Shown: piece after piece, positions 1-7,036 of the stretch
Layout of the letters: each line of letters opens with the position of its first letter
Position numbering within the stretch: position 1 is the stretch's first letter
Origin: an uncultured Planctomycetaceae bacterium
Lineage (GTDB): Bacteria; Planctomycetota; Planctomycetia; Pirellulales; Pirellulaceae
Direction: 5' to 3'
Length of the DNA: 9,927 bases
Assembly (NCBI GenBank): GCA_903921945.1
Contig: CAIXSC010000456.1
Location: 1 to 9,927, forward strand
Translations under genes and position numbers: made by a program
The notes under the pieces: model-generated
Database searches by the model: none
What the model was told of the DNA's origin: nothing
What the model saw: only the letters and a program-made list of their open reading frames with translations

Positions 1-548
1 ATCCAGGGCCCGCCGACCGCCATCGCCTCGAGCCCCCGCGTCAGCATCGTCGGCTTCATCTCGAATTCGGCGATCAGTTGTTGGAAACTTGGCGCCAACA
101 CCATGGCTGTGAATGGGAGCATGAGTGCCGCTAGGTAAGTGACAGTGGCCGGATAAGCCAAGGCCGAACGGATTTCACCGCGCAAATCATCGTGCAAATC
201 GCGATCGCTTATCCAACGCTCCAGCGCCGCCACACGGACATCTCCTTGGCTGTCGTCGCCGGCGGAACCGCGTAAAACGGCCACTAGCGCTCCCGGCAGT
301 CCATAGTCTTCGTTTTGGAACAACGATTCGAACGGCGCCCCGCGCTCCGCGCGATCGGCTAGCCGCGTAAGCGCCGCGGCGGCCGCGCGCGATTCGCATT
401 CGTCCGCCACCGCCCGCAACGCGGCTTCGAACGTCGCGCCGGTCGGCAACGCCAACGTCAATCCCGCGACAATCTCGCGAGTCAGTTGCGGTTTCGCGGA
501 GCCACCGCTGGCCTCGGGCAGTAGTTGCTCGCCAGGAGAATTCGCCAT
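1..548 (-). CDS. Type II secretion system F-family membrane protein, C-terminus outside window
   Basis: GspF/PilC-type proteins are inner-membrane platform proteins of type II secretion and type IV pilus machines, contacting the assembly ATPase and the pseudopilins. Read on the minus strand from ATG at 548, the frame stays open to the window edge (182 codons). The first ~130 residues are a soluble helical stretch with the family pattern GLTLALPTGATFEAALRAV then ERGAPFESLF. A membrane segment follows (SALAYPATVTYLAALMLPFTAMVLAP) and then FQQLIAEFEMKPTMLTRGLEAMA, which matches the F-domain order of 'YP', a hydrophobic helix, 'P.F......' and 'T..L'. A GAGGGG Shine-Dalgarno precedes the ATG. It lies 109 nt downstream of a second F-like gene on the same strand, so both are probably co-transcribed as paralogues. 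The family call is firm; whether it serves secretion or a pilus cannot be told here. Confidence 0.8.
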   Translation of the reverse strand, partial: MANSPGEQLLPEASGGSAKPQLTREIVAGLTLALPTGATFEAALRAVADECESRAAAAALTRLADRAERGAPFESLFQNEDYGLPGALVAVLRGSAGDDSQGDVRVAALERWISDRDLHDDLRGEIRSALAYPATVTYLAALMLPFTAMVLAPSFQQLIAEFEMKPTMLTRGLEAMAVGGPW

Positions 549-657
549 CAGCCCCTCACACGGACACGCGCTAAAAACCCGGCTCCCGCCATGCGACCGA
601 CGGTCGTCGCTTCACTGCGGACACACAACACTTCGCAACAGGCGCCCACCGGCGCGC

Positions 658-1716
658 TCACTGCAACAAGACGCGAATGAAATCGAGCCATGGGAGGATG
701 AGCACCGCCATGTATGGCATCACGAGCCCCATGCCTAAACCCAACGACAGCAGGATCGGCCAACGCTGTTCGAACCGCGCTTGACGGCGGTCCGCTCGAC
801 GGCGCTGGCATTCCGCGGCGTTTCGCAGCGATTCCGCCCAGCCTTGCGGACTGGAACCGCCCGCCGCCAACCAACCCGCGCCCGCTGGCAGGCCACTCTC
901 GAACAGCAAATCGCGCGAGAGCCGTTCGCCAGAGTTCAGCCGCGCGGCGGCAGTCCGCGCGCCCGTTTGCCAGGCGCCCACGCCCGCTGTGTCGGCCGCC
1001 AACACCAACGCCTCCGGCAACGGCACCTGATTGCCGATCATCAGCCCCAGCAAATCCAAAAAAGTCGCCAACCGTGCCGGATCCACATCGCGACCTTGCC
1101 GAAGCTTCGATGCGGCTGTTCCCGCCGGCGCCAGCGCGGATCGACGTAGGGAACCTCGTCCCGACCAGCGCCGCCATTGCCACATCAGCCCCGCCAGGAC
1201 GGCAAGCGGCGGCCATGGCGCCCACCATGCCATCGAGTCGCCCAGGGGGCGCAACCACGACCAGATGCCGGGAAGCTCGCCTTGGAACTCGGTCAACGCG
1301 TCGAGAATCCTCGGAGTGCTCCAGGCAAGCGATACGAGCAATCCGGCATACGCCACCGCGAGCACAATCAACGGGTAGATCAGCGAGAGCAAGAACACGC
1401 GCCGCAGGCTCGCTGTCCGCCGCGCCGTCGCCGCCACTTCTTCCAAAGCCCGCGTCAGTTTCCCCGAACGGATACCGGCCACGATGACGGAACGGTATGC
1501 AGGCGGGAAACCGAACGAGGGCGATTCCAGGATTTGCTCCAACGGCTCGCCTGCGGCCAACCGCTGAGAGATCGCACCCGCCGCGCGTCCCAATTGCCCC
1601 GGCAAATCGCGACTGAGCCCCGCCAAGCCCGATTCCAACGGCACTCCCAGCCGTGTCAACGCGGCCAGTTCGTCATTGATCGCCGTGAATTCTTCGAGCG
1701 TGAGTCCGCGGGCCAT
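658..1716 (-). CDS. Type II secretion system F-family protein (GspF/PilC-like)
   Basis: A 352-residue polytopic membrane protein with the duplicated architecture of GspF/PilC, slightly shorter than the ~400 residues usual for the family. The first F domain covers about residues 12-130, with LGVPLESGLAGL, GEPLEQILE and FPPAYRSVIVAGIRSGKL, followed by a membrane helix (about 107-131). A central hydrophobic stretch is at about 163-180 (WWAPWPPLAVLAGLMWQW). The second F domain is at about 212-345, with a matching 'NQVPLPEALVLAADTAG' motif, and ends in a last helix (about 321-345) almost at the C-terminus. The start at ATG 1716 follows a weak GCGGAAAC ribosome site and lies 42 nt after the stop of the DUF2617-like gene, so an operon is likely. 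The loop between domains is rich in Arg and Ala and poorly conserved in appearance. The matching ATPase and secretin genes are not in the window. Confidence 0.83.
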   Translation of the reverse strand: MARGLTLEEFTAINDELAALTRLGVPLESGLAGLSRDLPGQLGRAAGAISQRLAAGEPLEQILESPSFGFPPAYRSVIVAGIRSGKLTRALEEVAATARRTASLRRVFLLSLIYPLIVLAVAYAGLLVSLAWSTPRILDALTEFQGELPGIWSWLRPLGDSMAWWAPWPPLAVLAGLMWQWRRWSGRGSLRRSALAPAGTAASKLRQGRDVDPARLATFLDLLGLMIGNQVPLPEALVLAADTAGVGAWQTGARTAAARLNSGERLSRDLLFESGLPAGAGWLAAGGSSPQGWAESLRNAAECQRRRADRRQARFEQRWPILLSLGLGMGLVMPYMAVLILPWLDFIRVLLQ

Positions 1717-1758
1717 CGAGTTTCCGCTGGTCGGTTGCCAATGACAGGCACGCTGAAC

Positions 1759-2301
1759 TTATCCCGGCAGTTCGAAACGCGATTGGCTCTTCACGATCGC
1801 GTAATCATCCGGGAACGTGTGGAACGCTTGGATCAACAGGCTGCGATTGCGGCATTCGACATGGATGTAGCTGATCGCCCCCAGCGACATCCGCGCGCAA
1901 GATTCGAATTGATGGAACATCCCCTCGCGCTGATCGTCCATCGCGAGCTCTTGGTGGAACAGCCAGAACACGTCCGGCGCCACCGCTTCCAACTGCACGC
2001 TGACTTGATACTTCACGCCACCGCGGCATTCGACCCGGTCGGTGCGTTCGCCACGCAACTTGTGCGACATGAGACGCCGCTTTTGCGGCATCGGATGCTG
2101 CGAGGAAGCGGCGACCTCGGCCAGCGTCAGTCCGCCGTATCGCCACGTCACCAAGTGCCCCGAGTTCGTGATGTCGATTCGCGCTTCATACCCGCCGCGT
2201 TTGACGGTGCGGGACTGGCAGACATTAAACAGTTCGGGATGAAGCGAGCGACCATACAACTGAAACGACAATTCGGCGACTTTCGGGCGCGTGGTCAACA
2301 C
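1759..2301 (-). CDS. DUF2617-like conserved protein
   Basis: A 180-residue soluble protein with no signal peptide or membrane segment. The sequence has the look of the DUF2617 family: VAELSFQLYGRSLHPELF near the N-terminus, a central ARIDITNSGHLVTWRYGG, a charged MPQKRRLMSHKLRGERTD segment, and a C-terminus with GAISYIHVECRNRSLLIQAFHTFPDDYAIVKSQS. The family has no established biochemical role known to me, so none is proposed. The frame is open upstream to an ATG at 2658, but that would run antisense through the 5' end of the 2435 gene. GTG 2301 is preferred because GAGGA lies 8 nt before it and the recognisable homology begins there; TTG at 2298 is an alternative. It leads the minus-strand cluster and is followed by two F-like genes. 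Confidence is high that this is a gene and moderate for the family name. Confidence 0.68.
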   Translation of the reverse strand: MLTTRPKVAELSFQLYGRSLHPELFNVCQSRTVKRGGYEARIDITNSGHLVTWRYGGLTLAEVAASSQHPMPQKRRLMSHKLRGERTDRVECRGGVKYQVSVQLEAVAPDVFWLFHQELAMDDQREGMFHQFESCARMSLGAISYIHVECRNRSLLIQAFHTFPDDYAIVKSQSRFELPG

Positions 2302-2309
2302 GGATTTTG

Positions 2310-2314
2310 TCCTC
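2310..2314 (-). promoter_or_regulatory. Ribosome binding site that sets the GTG start at 2301
   Basis: On the minus strand GAGGA sits 8 nt upstream of GTG 2301. This decides for the short form of the DUF2617-like protein over the longer in-frame extension to 2658, which has no comparable site and no family resemblance. Confidence 0.6.
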
Positions 2315-2370
2315 GTCGGGGCGCGGGATGGTTTCGCGACGAACGCCTGCGTACGATGAGCCGGCCGGGG

Positions 2371-2399
2371 ATTATACGCGCGGGCGTCCTTTCCCACAA
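2371..2399 (-). promoter_or_regulatory. Sigma70-like promoter for the minus-strand DUF2617/F-like cluster
   Basis: The minus strand reads a perfect -10 box TATAAT (2376 to 2371), a 17-bp spacer, and a weaker -35 TTGTGG (2399 to 2394, three of six consensus bases). Transcription would begin near 2364, giving a leader of about 63 nt to GTG 2301. It lies in the short divergent gap, the expected place. Confidence 0.6.
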
Positions 2400-2434
2400 A
2401 GCCAGTTTCTAGCACGTCGCAGGGAGAGCGATGA

Positions 2435-4996
2435 ATGGGACTTGACAAGTTTTCCCCTTTCCGTCGGCCATGTTCCTCGAGGAAAAAACCGTGGTTTTCC
2501 CCGTGGAAATCGCTTGGCGCGAGCCTGGGGCTCAAGACCGCGCGGCGCGCGGCGACGCTCCACGCCAGCCGCTTCGCGGCCACCGCGCTGCTGACCGCCG
2601 CGGGCATGCTCGCTGCCCTCTTGGCCGCGCGGGCCGACGACGGCGTTGCGATTCCCACTCGCTTGCCTCAACGGCATGCGTACCAGCGGACGCTCTACCA
2701 ATTCATGGCGACCGTCACCGAGTCCGACACAGCGCACGGGGTGTCGTTGGCGATCGACCCCAAGGCGGAAGAGTCGCGTGGAGCCGACCCGCCGGCCAAG
2801 CCGGCTGGCGCGGCCGCGGTTCCTGCCGAGCCAGCGGGCGACTCCGAAATGCGGTACCGCGAGTTCCTGTACACACGGATGCAGCAGCCGCTGGTCGGCA
2901 CCAAACGTGGCTATCCGGCGGTGAACGCGTCGGCCGCCTGCTTCACGTTGCCGCTGATCGAGCAACCCGACGGGGTCTACTACGCGCCGGCGTGGCCCGA
3001 GGCGCTGGTGTCGTTTCTTCAATGGCGGCATCGGGGCAATCCGTTTCAAGGCAATCGCGGCCTGAAGATGCGCGCCTTCATGACGGCCGCCTCGAACATG
3101 ATGATGTTCCACGAAATGCTGGAACGCACCGAGCACTCGCAACCCCCCGTCTTGCGTTCCGACCAGCACGGCTACAACCCGGTGTTTTGGGCGTTTCCCT
3201 ACCCCGGATTCCGCGATGTGTTGCCCGAGGAAGCTCGACAGGCGTACGAGACGGGCCTGCGGATGATTGGTGAACGGCTGATGCGCTGGCAGCCGCGCGG
3301 CGATGGCGGCGGCCGCGACTATATCCTGCCAGTCGGGTTGCTCCACATCGCACGAGCGCTTGGCGATCGCGAATTCCTCACGCGCGTCGAACAGCATGCG
3401 AAGCCGCTGTATACCGATCCGCGATCCTTTCACGAGGCGGGTTACTGGGACGAACGTGGCGGCATCGACACGGGCTTCAGCGGCACCGCGAACTGGTTCG
3501 CCGTCTGGACGGGACTCGTCGCGGACTGGCCGTTCGTCCCCGCGGCGCTGGAGAAAGTCTATCGCTTGCGTCGCCACCTGCTCTTGCCCGAACCCGACGG
3601 CAGCGCGACCGGCCCGAGCCATTTCAATTCGCGGCTGGGCAGTCCTGTGAACGCGGACCAATGGCATTGGGACGGTGTCCGCGACGCGGGCGCCGCCATG
3701 TTGACCGACCAAGCCGTGCAGTTCGCGTTGCGGCCCACCGACGAGCAATTGCGGCAAGCCCCCGCTGACCGCGCTCGGGCCTTCGCGTTTCAACTGAGCG
3801 AGCATGGCGTGGAGAACGGCAAGCTGATCTCCTTGGAAGCGTTGCAAGCCGGCCGCAAGATGCCGATGAAATGGGTGCCGCGGGTTTGGATGACCTATAA
3901 CTTTCCAGCCAGCGTCAATCCGGCCTACGAGTTTTATCGGCCCGGGACGTGGGCCCGCCTGCAATCGCTCGCCGCCGACCGCTCGCCATTGCTTCACTCG
4001 CCGTATGCCGATATTCCCGGCGGAACCGCCGAAGAACCCACGCGGCCTGCCGAGACGTTCACTCGCGAGTTTGGCCGGGATTTCGTGGCCGTGCGACGTC
4101 CGGGGTACGCGGCGATTCTGCATACGGGACCGGTGGGACGGCACGAGACGGGTGACGCGCGACCGGCTTTTCCCGGCCCGCTGGGATTGGGCGGTGGCCA
4201 GTTGTCCGCGTTCTGGACGCCGCAAACCGGCTCGGTATTGCTCGGCCTGCGACGCGGCACCTCCAACGATCGCTCGTTCGACGTCTTGGACGAGTGGCGG
4301 ACTTGGCCCGCGCACATGGTGGCCGGGCGGCTCGAAAGCGGCTTGGTCTTTTCGTCCGCCCGCTGTGTCGCCCCCCGCGCGTCGTTTTCCGCCTTCGAAG
4401 CGCGGGTGGAAGGTCAGCTGATGGGAATGGAAACCATCATGGTCGATGGAGCCGCGGGCCAACCTCCGAAACCGGTGTTTGTCGATCGGCCACTGGCGCG
4501 TTCCGTTGGCTATCGGCGATTGTTTTCGTTCGAGCCGCGGCGAGTCCGCGTGGAGACTGTGGTCTCCGACATTCCCGCGGACTCGGCGGAACTGTACGAG
4601 GTGCTACCGGTGTACCTGCGGCACGAGGAGAAGCAACCGAAAGCGGAGCCGACCGTCATCGAATTCTCATTCTCGCAAGCGGCGCCCGAAGGCGAAGAGC
4701 AGTGGACCTTGGCCGGCGACGAGCCGGTTGCGGGAGTGGCCTCCGTGCGACTCAGCCGCTTCGGAGCGTCGGTGACGGTGCGATTCGACCGGCCGCAACG
4801 CGTCGTGTTGTCGCCCGCAGCTTGGCGGGACAACTGGTTGAACGCGGGCGCGGCCAGCCGCAACATCCTTGTCGACTTGCTCGCCGATTCGGCGCGTGCC
4901 GAGGGTGGCGTGTCCAACGGCCATCGCACGACGAGCCGCGTGGGTTACGGGATCGCTCCATCGCAACCGCGGCAGGCGTCGACCGTCCGGCCTTAA
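2435..4996 (+). CDS. Large secreted protein of unknown function, possibly toroid plus beta-sandwich
   Basis: An 853-residue exported protein I do not recognise at family level. It has a long basic n-region (residues 1-46), a hydrophobic segment (about 47-65) and a likely signal-peptidase site ARA|DDG (after residue 67). A Pro/Ala-rich linker lies near 112-135. Residues 150-500 look mainly helical and aromatic-rich, with GGIDTGFSGTANWFAVWTG, GPSHFNSRLG and ADQWHWDGVRDAGAAML; residues 540-815 look like beta-strands (VLLGLRRG, RVRVETVVSD, SVTVRFDRPQRVVL). A helical N-half followed by a beta C-half resembles polysaccharide lyases with an alpha/alpha toroid (PL8 or heparinase II/III type), but I cannot align catalytic residues, so this is only a structural guess. 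AGGGAGAG lies 6 nt before ATG 2435, supporting the start. TACGAT at 2352-2357 is a possible -10 without a clear -35. It ends 86 nt before the kinase. Confidence 0.85.
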   Translation: MGLDKFSPFRRPCSSRKKPWFSPWKSLGASLGLKTARRAATLHASRFAATALLTAAGMLAALLAARADDGVAIPTRLPQRHAYQRTLYQFMATVTESDTAHGVSLAIDPKAEESRGADPPAKPAGAAAVPAEPAGDSEMRYREFLYTRMQQPLVGTKRGYPAVNASAACFTLPLIEQPDGVYYAPAWPEALVSFLQWRHRGNPFQGNRGLKMRAFMTAASNMMMFHEMLERTEHSQPPVLRSDQHGYNPVFWAFPYPGFRDVLPEEARQAYETGLRMIGERLMRWQPRGDGGGRDYILPVGLLHIARALGDREFLTRVEQHAKPLYTDPRSFHEAGYWDERGGIDTGFSGTANWFAVWTGLVADWPFVPAALEKVYRLRRHLLLPEPDGSATGPSHFNSRLGSPVNADQWHWDGVRDAGAAMLTDQAVQFALRPTDEQLRQAPADRARAFAFQLSEHGVENGKLISLEALQAGRKMPMKWVPRVWMTYNFPASVNPAYEFYRPGTWARLQSLAADRSPLLHSPYADIPGGTAEEPTRPAETFTREFGRDFVAVRRPGYAAILHTGPVGRHETGDARPAFPGPLGLGGGQLSAFWTPQTGSVLLGLRRGTSNDRSFDVLDEWRTWPAHMVAGRLESGLVFSSARCVAPRASFSAFEARVEGQLMGMETIMVDGAAGQPPKPVFVDRPLARSVGYRRLFSFEPRRVRVETVVSDIPADSAELYEVLPVYLRHEEKQPKAEPTVIEFSFSQAAPEGEEQWTLAGDEPVAGVASVRLSRFGASVTVRFDRPQRVVLSPAAWRDNWLNAGAASRNILVDLLADSARAEGGVSNGHRTTSRVGYGIAPSQPRQASTVRP
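2473..2533. repeat. Cluster of short palindromes inside the first codons of the secreted gene
   Basis: Three inverted repeats lie within about 60 bp: TTCCTCGAGGAA (2473-2484, perfect), AAAACC/GGTTTT (2485-2498, 2-nt centre) and GAGCC-TGG-GGCTC (2521-2533). They code for the unusually long, Trp/Pro/Lys-rich segment before the signal sequence. A REP-like element, an mRNA structure or chance are all possible. Confidence 0.35.
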
Positions 4997-5012
4997 AGCG
5001 AAACGGCGAGGG

Positions 5013-5041
5013 GTGACAGGGGACCGCTTGCGGCGTACGAT
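5013..5041 (+). promoter_or_regulatory. Promoter for the Ser/Thr kinase gene
   Basis: GTGACA (5013-5018, five of six -35 bases), a 17-bp spacer and TACGAT (5036-5041, four of six -10 bases). The predicted start near 5048 gives a leader of about 35 nt to ATG 5083. The same GCGTACGATG string occurs at 2349-2358 upstream of the 2435 gene. Confidence 0.5.
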
Positions 5042-5082
5042 GGTCGTCGGAAAACAGCGGGGGAACGGAGCGGGAATTCAAC

Positions 5083-6567
5083 ATGGCGACGCGGAGCGTG
5101 TTTCAAAGTTCGGCGCTCATTAGCGGACTGGTGACGGCCGAGCAGTTGGAGCAAGTCGAAGCCGTTTTACGCGCGGAAAAGGGCGCTGCGGCGGTGGACG
5201 ATGAACTGCGAGCCGCCCGCATGGTCGACTTGTCGATCCTGACGAATTACCAGGCCGAACAACTGAAAGCGGGGCGCACCAAGCTGAACCTGGGGCCCTA
5301 CATCATCACCGACTGGATCGGCCAAGGCGGCATGGGCCAAGTGTTCAAGGCGGTCCACAAGATGATGGGCCGCGAGTGCGCGGTTAAAGTGTTGCCGATG
5401 CACAAGGCGACCCCCGAGTCGATCGCCAACTTCGCTCGCGAGATTCGCACCCAGGCGCAGCTTGATCATCCGCACTTGGTTCGCGCGTTCGACGCCGGAC
5501 ACGACGGCAAAGTGCATTACCTGGTTACGGAATACGTTCCGGGCACCGATCTGCGGCGGCTAGTTCGTTCCCGCGGCGCGTTGTCGGTGCAACAGGCCGC
5601 TAATGTCATCCTGCAAGCCGCCTTGGGGTTGGCTTATGCGCATAGCCGGGGCTTGATTCATCGCGACGTGAAACCGGGCAACATCCTGGTCACGCCCGAG
5701 GGGGTCGCCAAAGTGTCCGACTTGGGACTGGCCGGCTACATCAACGAGGGTGATCAGGATCCGAGGGCTGGCAAGATCGTCGGCACGGCCGATTACCTGT
5801 CTCCCGAACAGATCCAGACGCCGCGCGATGTGACGAAAACAAGCGATATCTATTCGCTCGGCTGCACCTTGTACTACGCCGTGTGCGGCAAGGTGCCGTA
5901 TCCCGGCGGCGGCACTCGCGAAAAGGCCCGCCGCCACTGCGAGGAAACGCCCTGGCATCCGCGCCGCTTCCATCCCGAGCTTTCCGAAGAGTTCGTGGAG
6001 ATCATCGCCGACATGATGGAAAAGGATCCCAAAGAGCGGATCCAATCGGCGGAGGAAGTGGCGGCCCGTCTCGAACCGTGGGCTCAGGACGCCAGTCCGC
6101 TCATCGCCCAGCAGCTCTCCAAATCGCGGTGGCTCGCCCCGCCTCCACCCGACGAGGACGATAACGACGGCCCGCCCGTCGAGTCGCCGCCCGTCGGTAG
6201 CCGCCTGCGCGATGTCGTGGAATCCGCAAGCGGCGAAGTCATCGAGCACGATGGCACGAACGTCGAAAGCCCCAGTCAACTTTCACAAGGCTCCCAAGGC
6301 TCGCAGGCCGTGGATTCCGAGGAAACGCCGCCCGCGCTCTTCGGACCAAAGACGGCTCGCGAGCGAAAGCCGCTGCTGAATTTCAGCGACTCGAGCATGA
6401 GCGCCGAAAGCGCGGACCAAGAACGCTCGGACGACCATGAAGACGCGGCGGCCGAGGAAGAGTGGTCCGTTGGTTTGGCGGTGGCGGTGGCGTTGTCGAT
6501 CGCCGTTCCCACGTCGATGCTCTTCGGGGCCGCGCTGACGTTTGTCCTGCTGCGCCTGCTTGGGTAA
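5083..6567 (+). CDS. Membrane-anchored Hanks-type Ser/Thr protein kinase
   Basis: A 494-residue kinase that phosphorylates Ser/Thr of partner proteins at the inner face of the membrane. Visible motifs in order: glycine loop GQGGMGQV (80-87), ATP-binding lysine in AVKVL (K102), helix-C glutamate in REIRTQ (E120), catalytic loop HRDVKPGN (D195, N200), metal-binding DLG in place of DFG (213-215), GTADYLSPEQ (234-243, SPE for APE) and SDIYSLG (D255). All catalytic residues are present, so it should be active. Residues 1-75 hold the short pre-kinase segment common in planctomycete kinases. After the kinase core (to about 335) comes an acidic, Ser/Pro-rich linker (350-460), then one membrane helix (462-491) ending at the C-terminus, leaving only RLLG beyond it, so no external sensor domain. 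ATG 5083 follows GGAG at 12 nt and CGGGAA nearer. It has its own promoter, so it need not be co-expressed with the upstream gene. Confidence 0.93.
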   Translation: MATRSVFQSSALISGLVTAEQLEQVEAVLRAEKGAAAVDDELRAARMVDLSILTNYQAEQLKAGRTKLNLGPYIITDWIGQGGMGQVFKAVHKMMGRECAVKVLPMHKATPESIANFAREIRTQAQLDHPHLVRAFDAGHDGKVHYLVTEYVPGTDLRRLVRSRGALSVQQAANVILQAALGLAYAHSRGLIHRDVKPGNILVTPEGVAKVSDLGLAGYINEGDQDPRAGKIVGTADYLSPEQIQTPRDVTKTSDIYSLGCTLYYAVCGKVPYPGGGTREKARRHCEETPWHPRRFHPELSEEFVEIIADMMEKDPKERIQSAEEVAARLEPWAQDASPLIAQQLSKSRWLAPPPPDEDDNDGPPVESPPVGSRLRDVVESASGEVIEHDGTNVESPSQLSQGSQGSQAVDSEETPPALFGPKTARERKPLLNFSDSSMSAESADQERSDDHEDAAAEEEWSVGLAVAVALSIAVPTSMLFGAALTFVLLRLLG

Positions 6568-6786
6568 CCACGGCCGCGAGGATGCCGCGTTTCCCACGAA
6601 TAGTCAGCTCACAGCCACAGCCGATGGCCGAAAGCGCTACCAATGGCCACAGCCGCAGCCAATGGCCACAGCCGCAGCCAATGGCCGAAAGCGCAACCAA
6701 TGGCCGCATCGAACCGCCGCGGCCAATAGCCGCAGCCAACAGCCACACCGCTAACGCTGTCAGGTTGGGATGGCCGGGCCGCCACC
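6568..6786. other. Intergenic region between kinase and riboswitch promoter
   Basis: No credible gene is seen here. Frames that stay open through it (for example plus-strand 6462-7130) run across the kinase 3' end, the tandem repeats and the riboswitch and carry no family resemblance. The only structure noticed is the 19-bp repeat block and related CCGCAGCC/CCACAGCC words on both sides of it (6609-6622, 6725-6749). No clear terminator follows the kinase stop. Confidence 0.6.
6623..6698 (+). repeat. 19-bp tandem repeat block, A-B-B-A order
   Basis: Four consecutive 19-bp units, each beginning (A/G)ATGGCC and ending CC: A 6623-6641 (GATGGCCGAAAGCGCTACC), B 6642-6660 and B 6661-6679 (both AATGGCCACAGCCGCAGCC, identical), A' 6680-6698 (AATGGCCGAAAGCGCAACC). 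A fifth degenerate unit (AATGGCCGCATCGAACCGC) follows at 6699-6717. The period is not a multiple of three, which argues against a coding repeat. Function unknown. Confidence 0.85.
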
Positions 6787-6814
6787 TTGACCGTCGCCGA
6801 CGCGCTGCTAGATT
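6787..6814 (+). promoter_or_regulatory. Promoter driving the riboswitch leader
   Basis: TTGACC (6787-6792, five of six -35 bases), a 16-bp spacer and TAGATT (6809-6814, four of six -10 bases). Initiation near 6821 would place the first P1 base of the riboswitch (6826) within a few nucleotides of the RNA 5' end, which is the usual arrangement. Confidence 0.55.
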
Positions 6815-6825
6815 CTCACGACCAA

Positions 6826-7036
6826 CCAGGTGTCCCGGAGGCTCGTGGCTTGCCGGGAAGAATAGGGAAGACGGTGCGATTCCGTCGCGGTCCCGCCGCT
6901 GTAACCGGGGACGAAAGCCGGACAAAGCCACTGCCGGGCGCTTTATGACGAGTTGGTTCGCTATGCGGATCGACGACAAGCGCCAGCGGGAAGGCTCGGC
7001 CAGTAGAACGAACCGGAAGCCAGAAGACCTGCCTGG
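6826..7036 (+). promoter_or_regulatory. Adenosylcobalamin-type (B12) riboswitch aptamer
   Basis: The RNA should bind a cobalamin and control the downstream transcript. Family landmarks are present in order: CCAGG (6826-6830) able to pair with CCTGG (7032-7036) as P1; the core GGGAAGACGGTGCGATTCCG (6865-6884); CGCGGTCCCGCCGCTGTAACC around 6886-6905, followed by GGGGACGAAAGCC; a peripheral arm closed by GGCGCTT/AAGCGCC; AGCGGGAAGGC; and the B12 box AGCCAGAAGACCTGCC (7018-7033, consensus AGCCAGGAGACCTGCC). The long peripheral arm fits the larger adenosylcobalamin class rather than the small aquocobalamin types. The next plus-strand gene is the DUF1559 pseudopilin, about 300 nt on; no B12-related gene is in the window. 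In most bacteria binding turns expression off. Confidence 0.92.

Noticed and set aside
548..1258. A 236-codon minus-strand frame overlapping the F-like gene
   Set aside because: It lies within the coding region of the F-family protein in another frame and shows Gly/Arg-rich low-complexity composition.
1177..2412. A 411-codon open frame on the plus strand opposite the F-like and DUF2617-like genes
   Set aside because: Composition is Arg/Gln-rich with no domain; the minus strand carries recognisable families over the same bases.
2302..2658. N-terminal extension of the DUF2617-like protein to ATG 2658
   Set aside because: It would overlap the 5' end of the divergent gene and the TATAAT promoter; the extension is Ala/Arg-rich and lacks a ribosome site.
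2372..4462. A 696-codon open frame on the minus strand across the secreted gene
   Set aside because: Antisense shadow typical of GC-rich DNA: Arg/His/Gly-rich, no family motif. The plus strand has signal sequence, ribosome site and coherent hydrophobic pattern.
6623..6698. Possible CRISPR array
   Set aside because: Units are 19 bp and directly abutting, with no spacers and no cas genes nearby.
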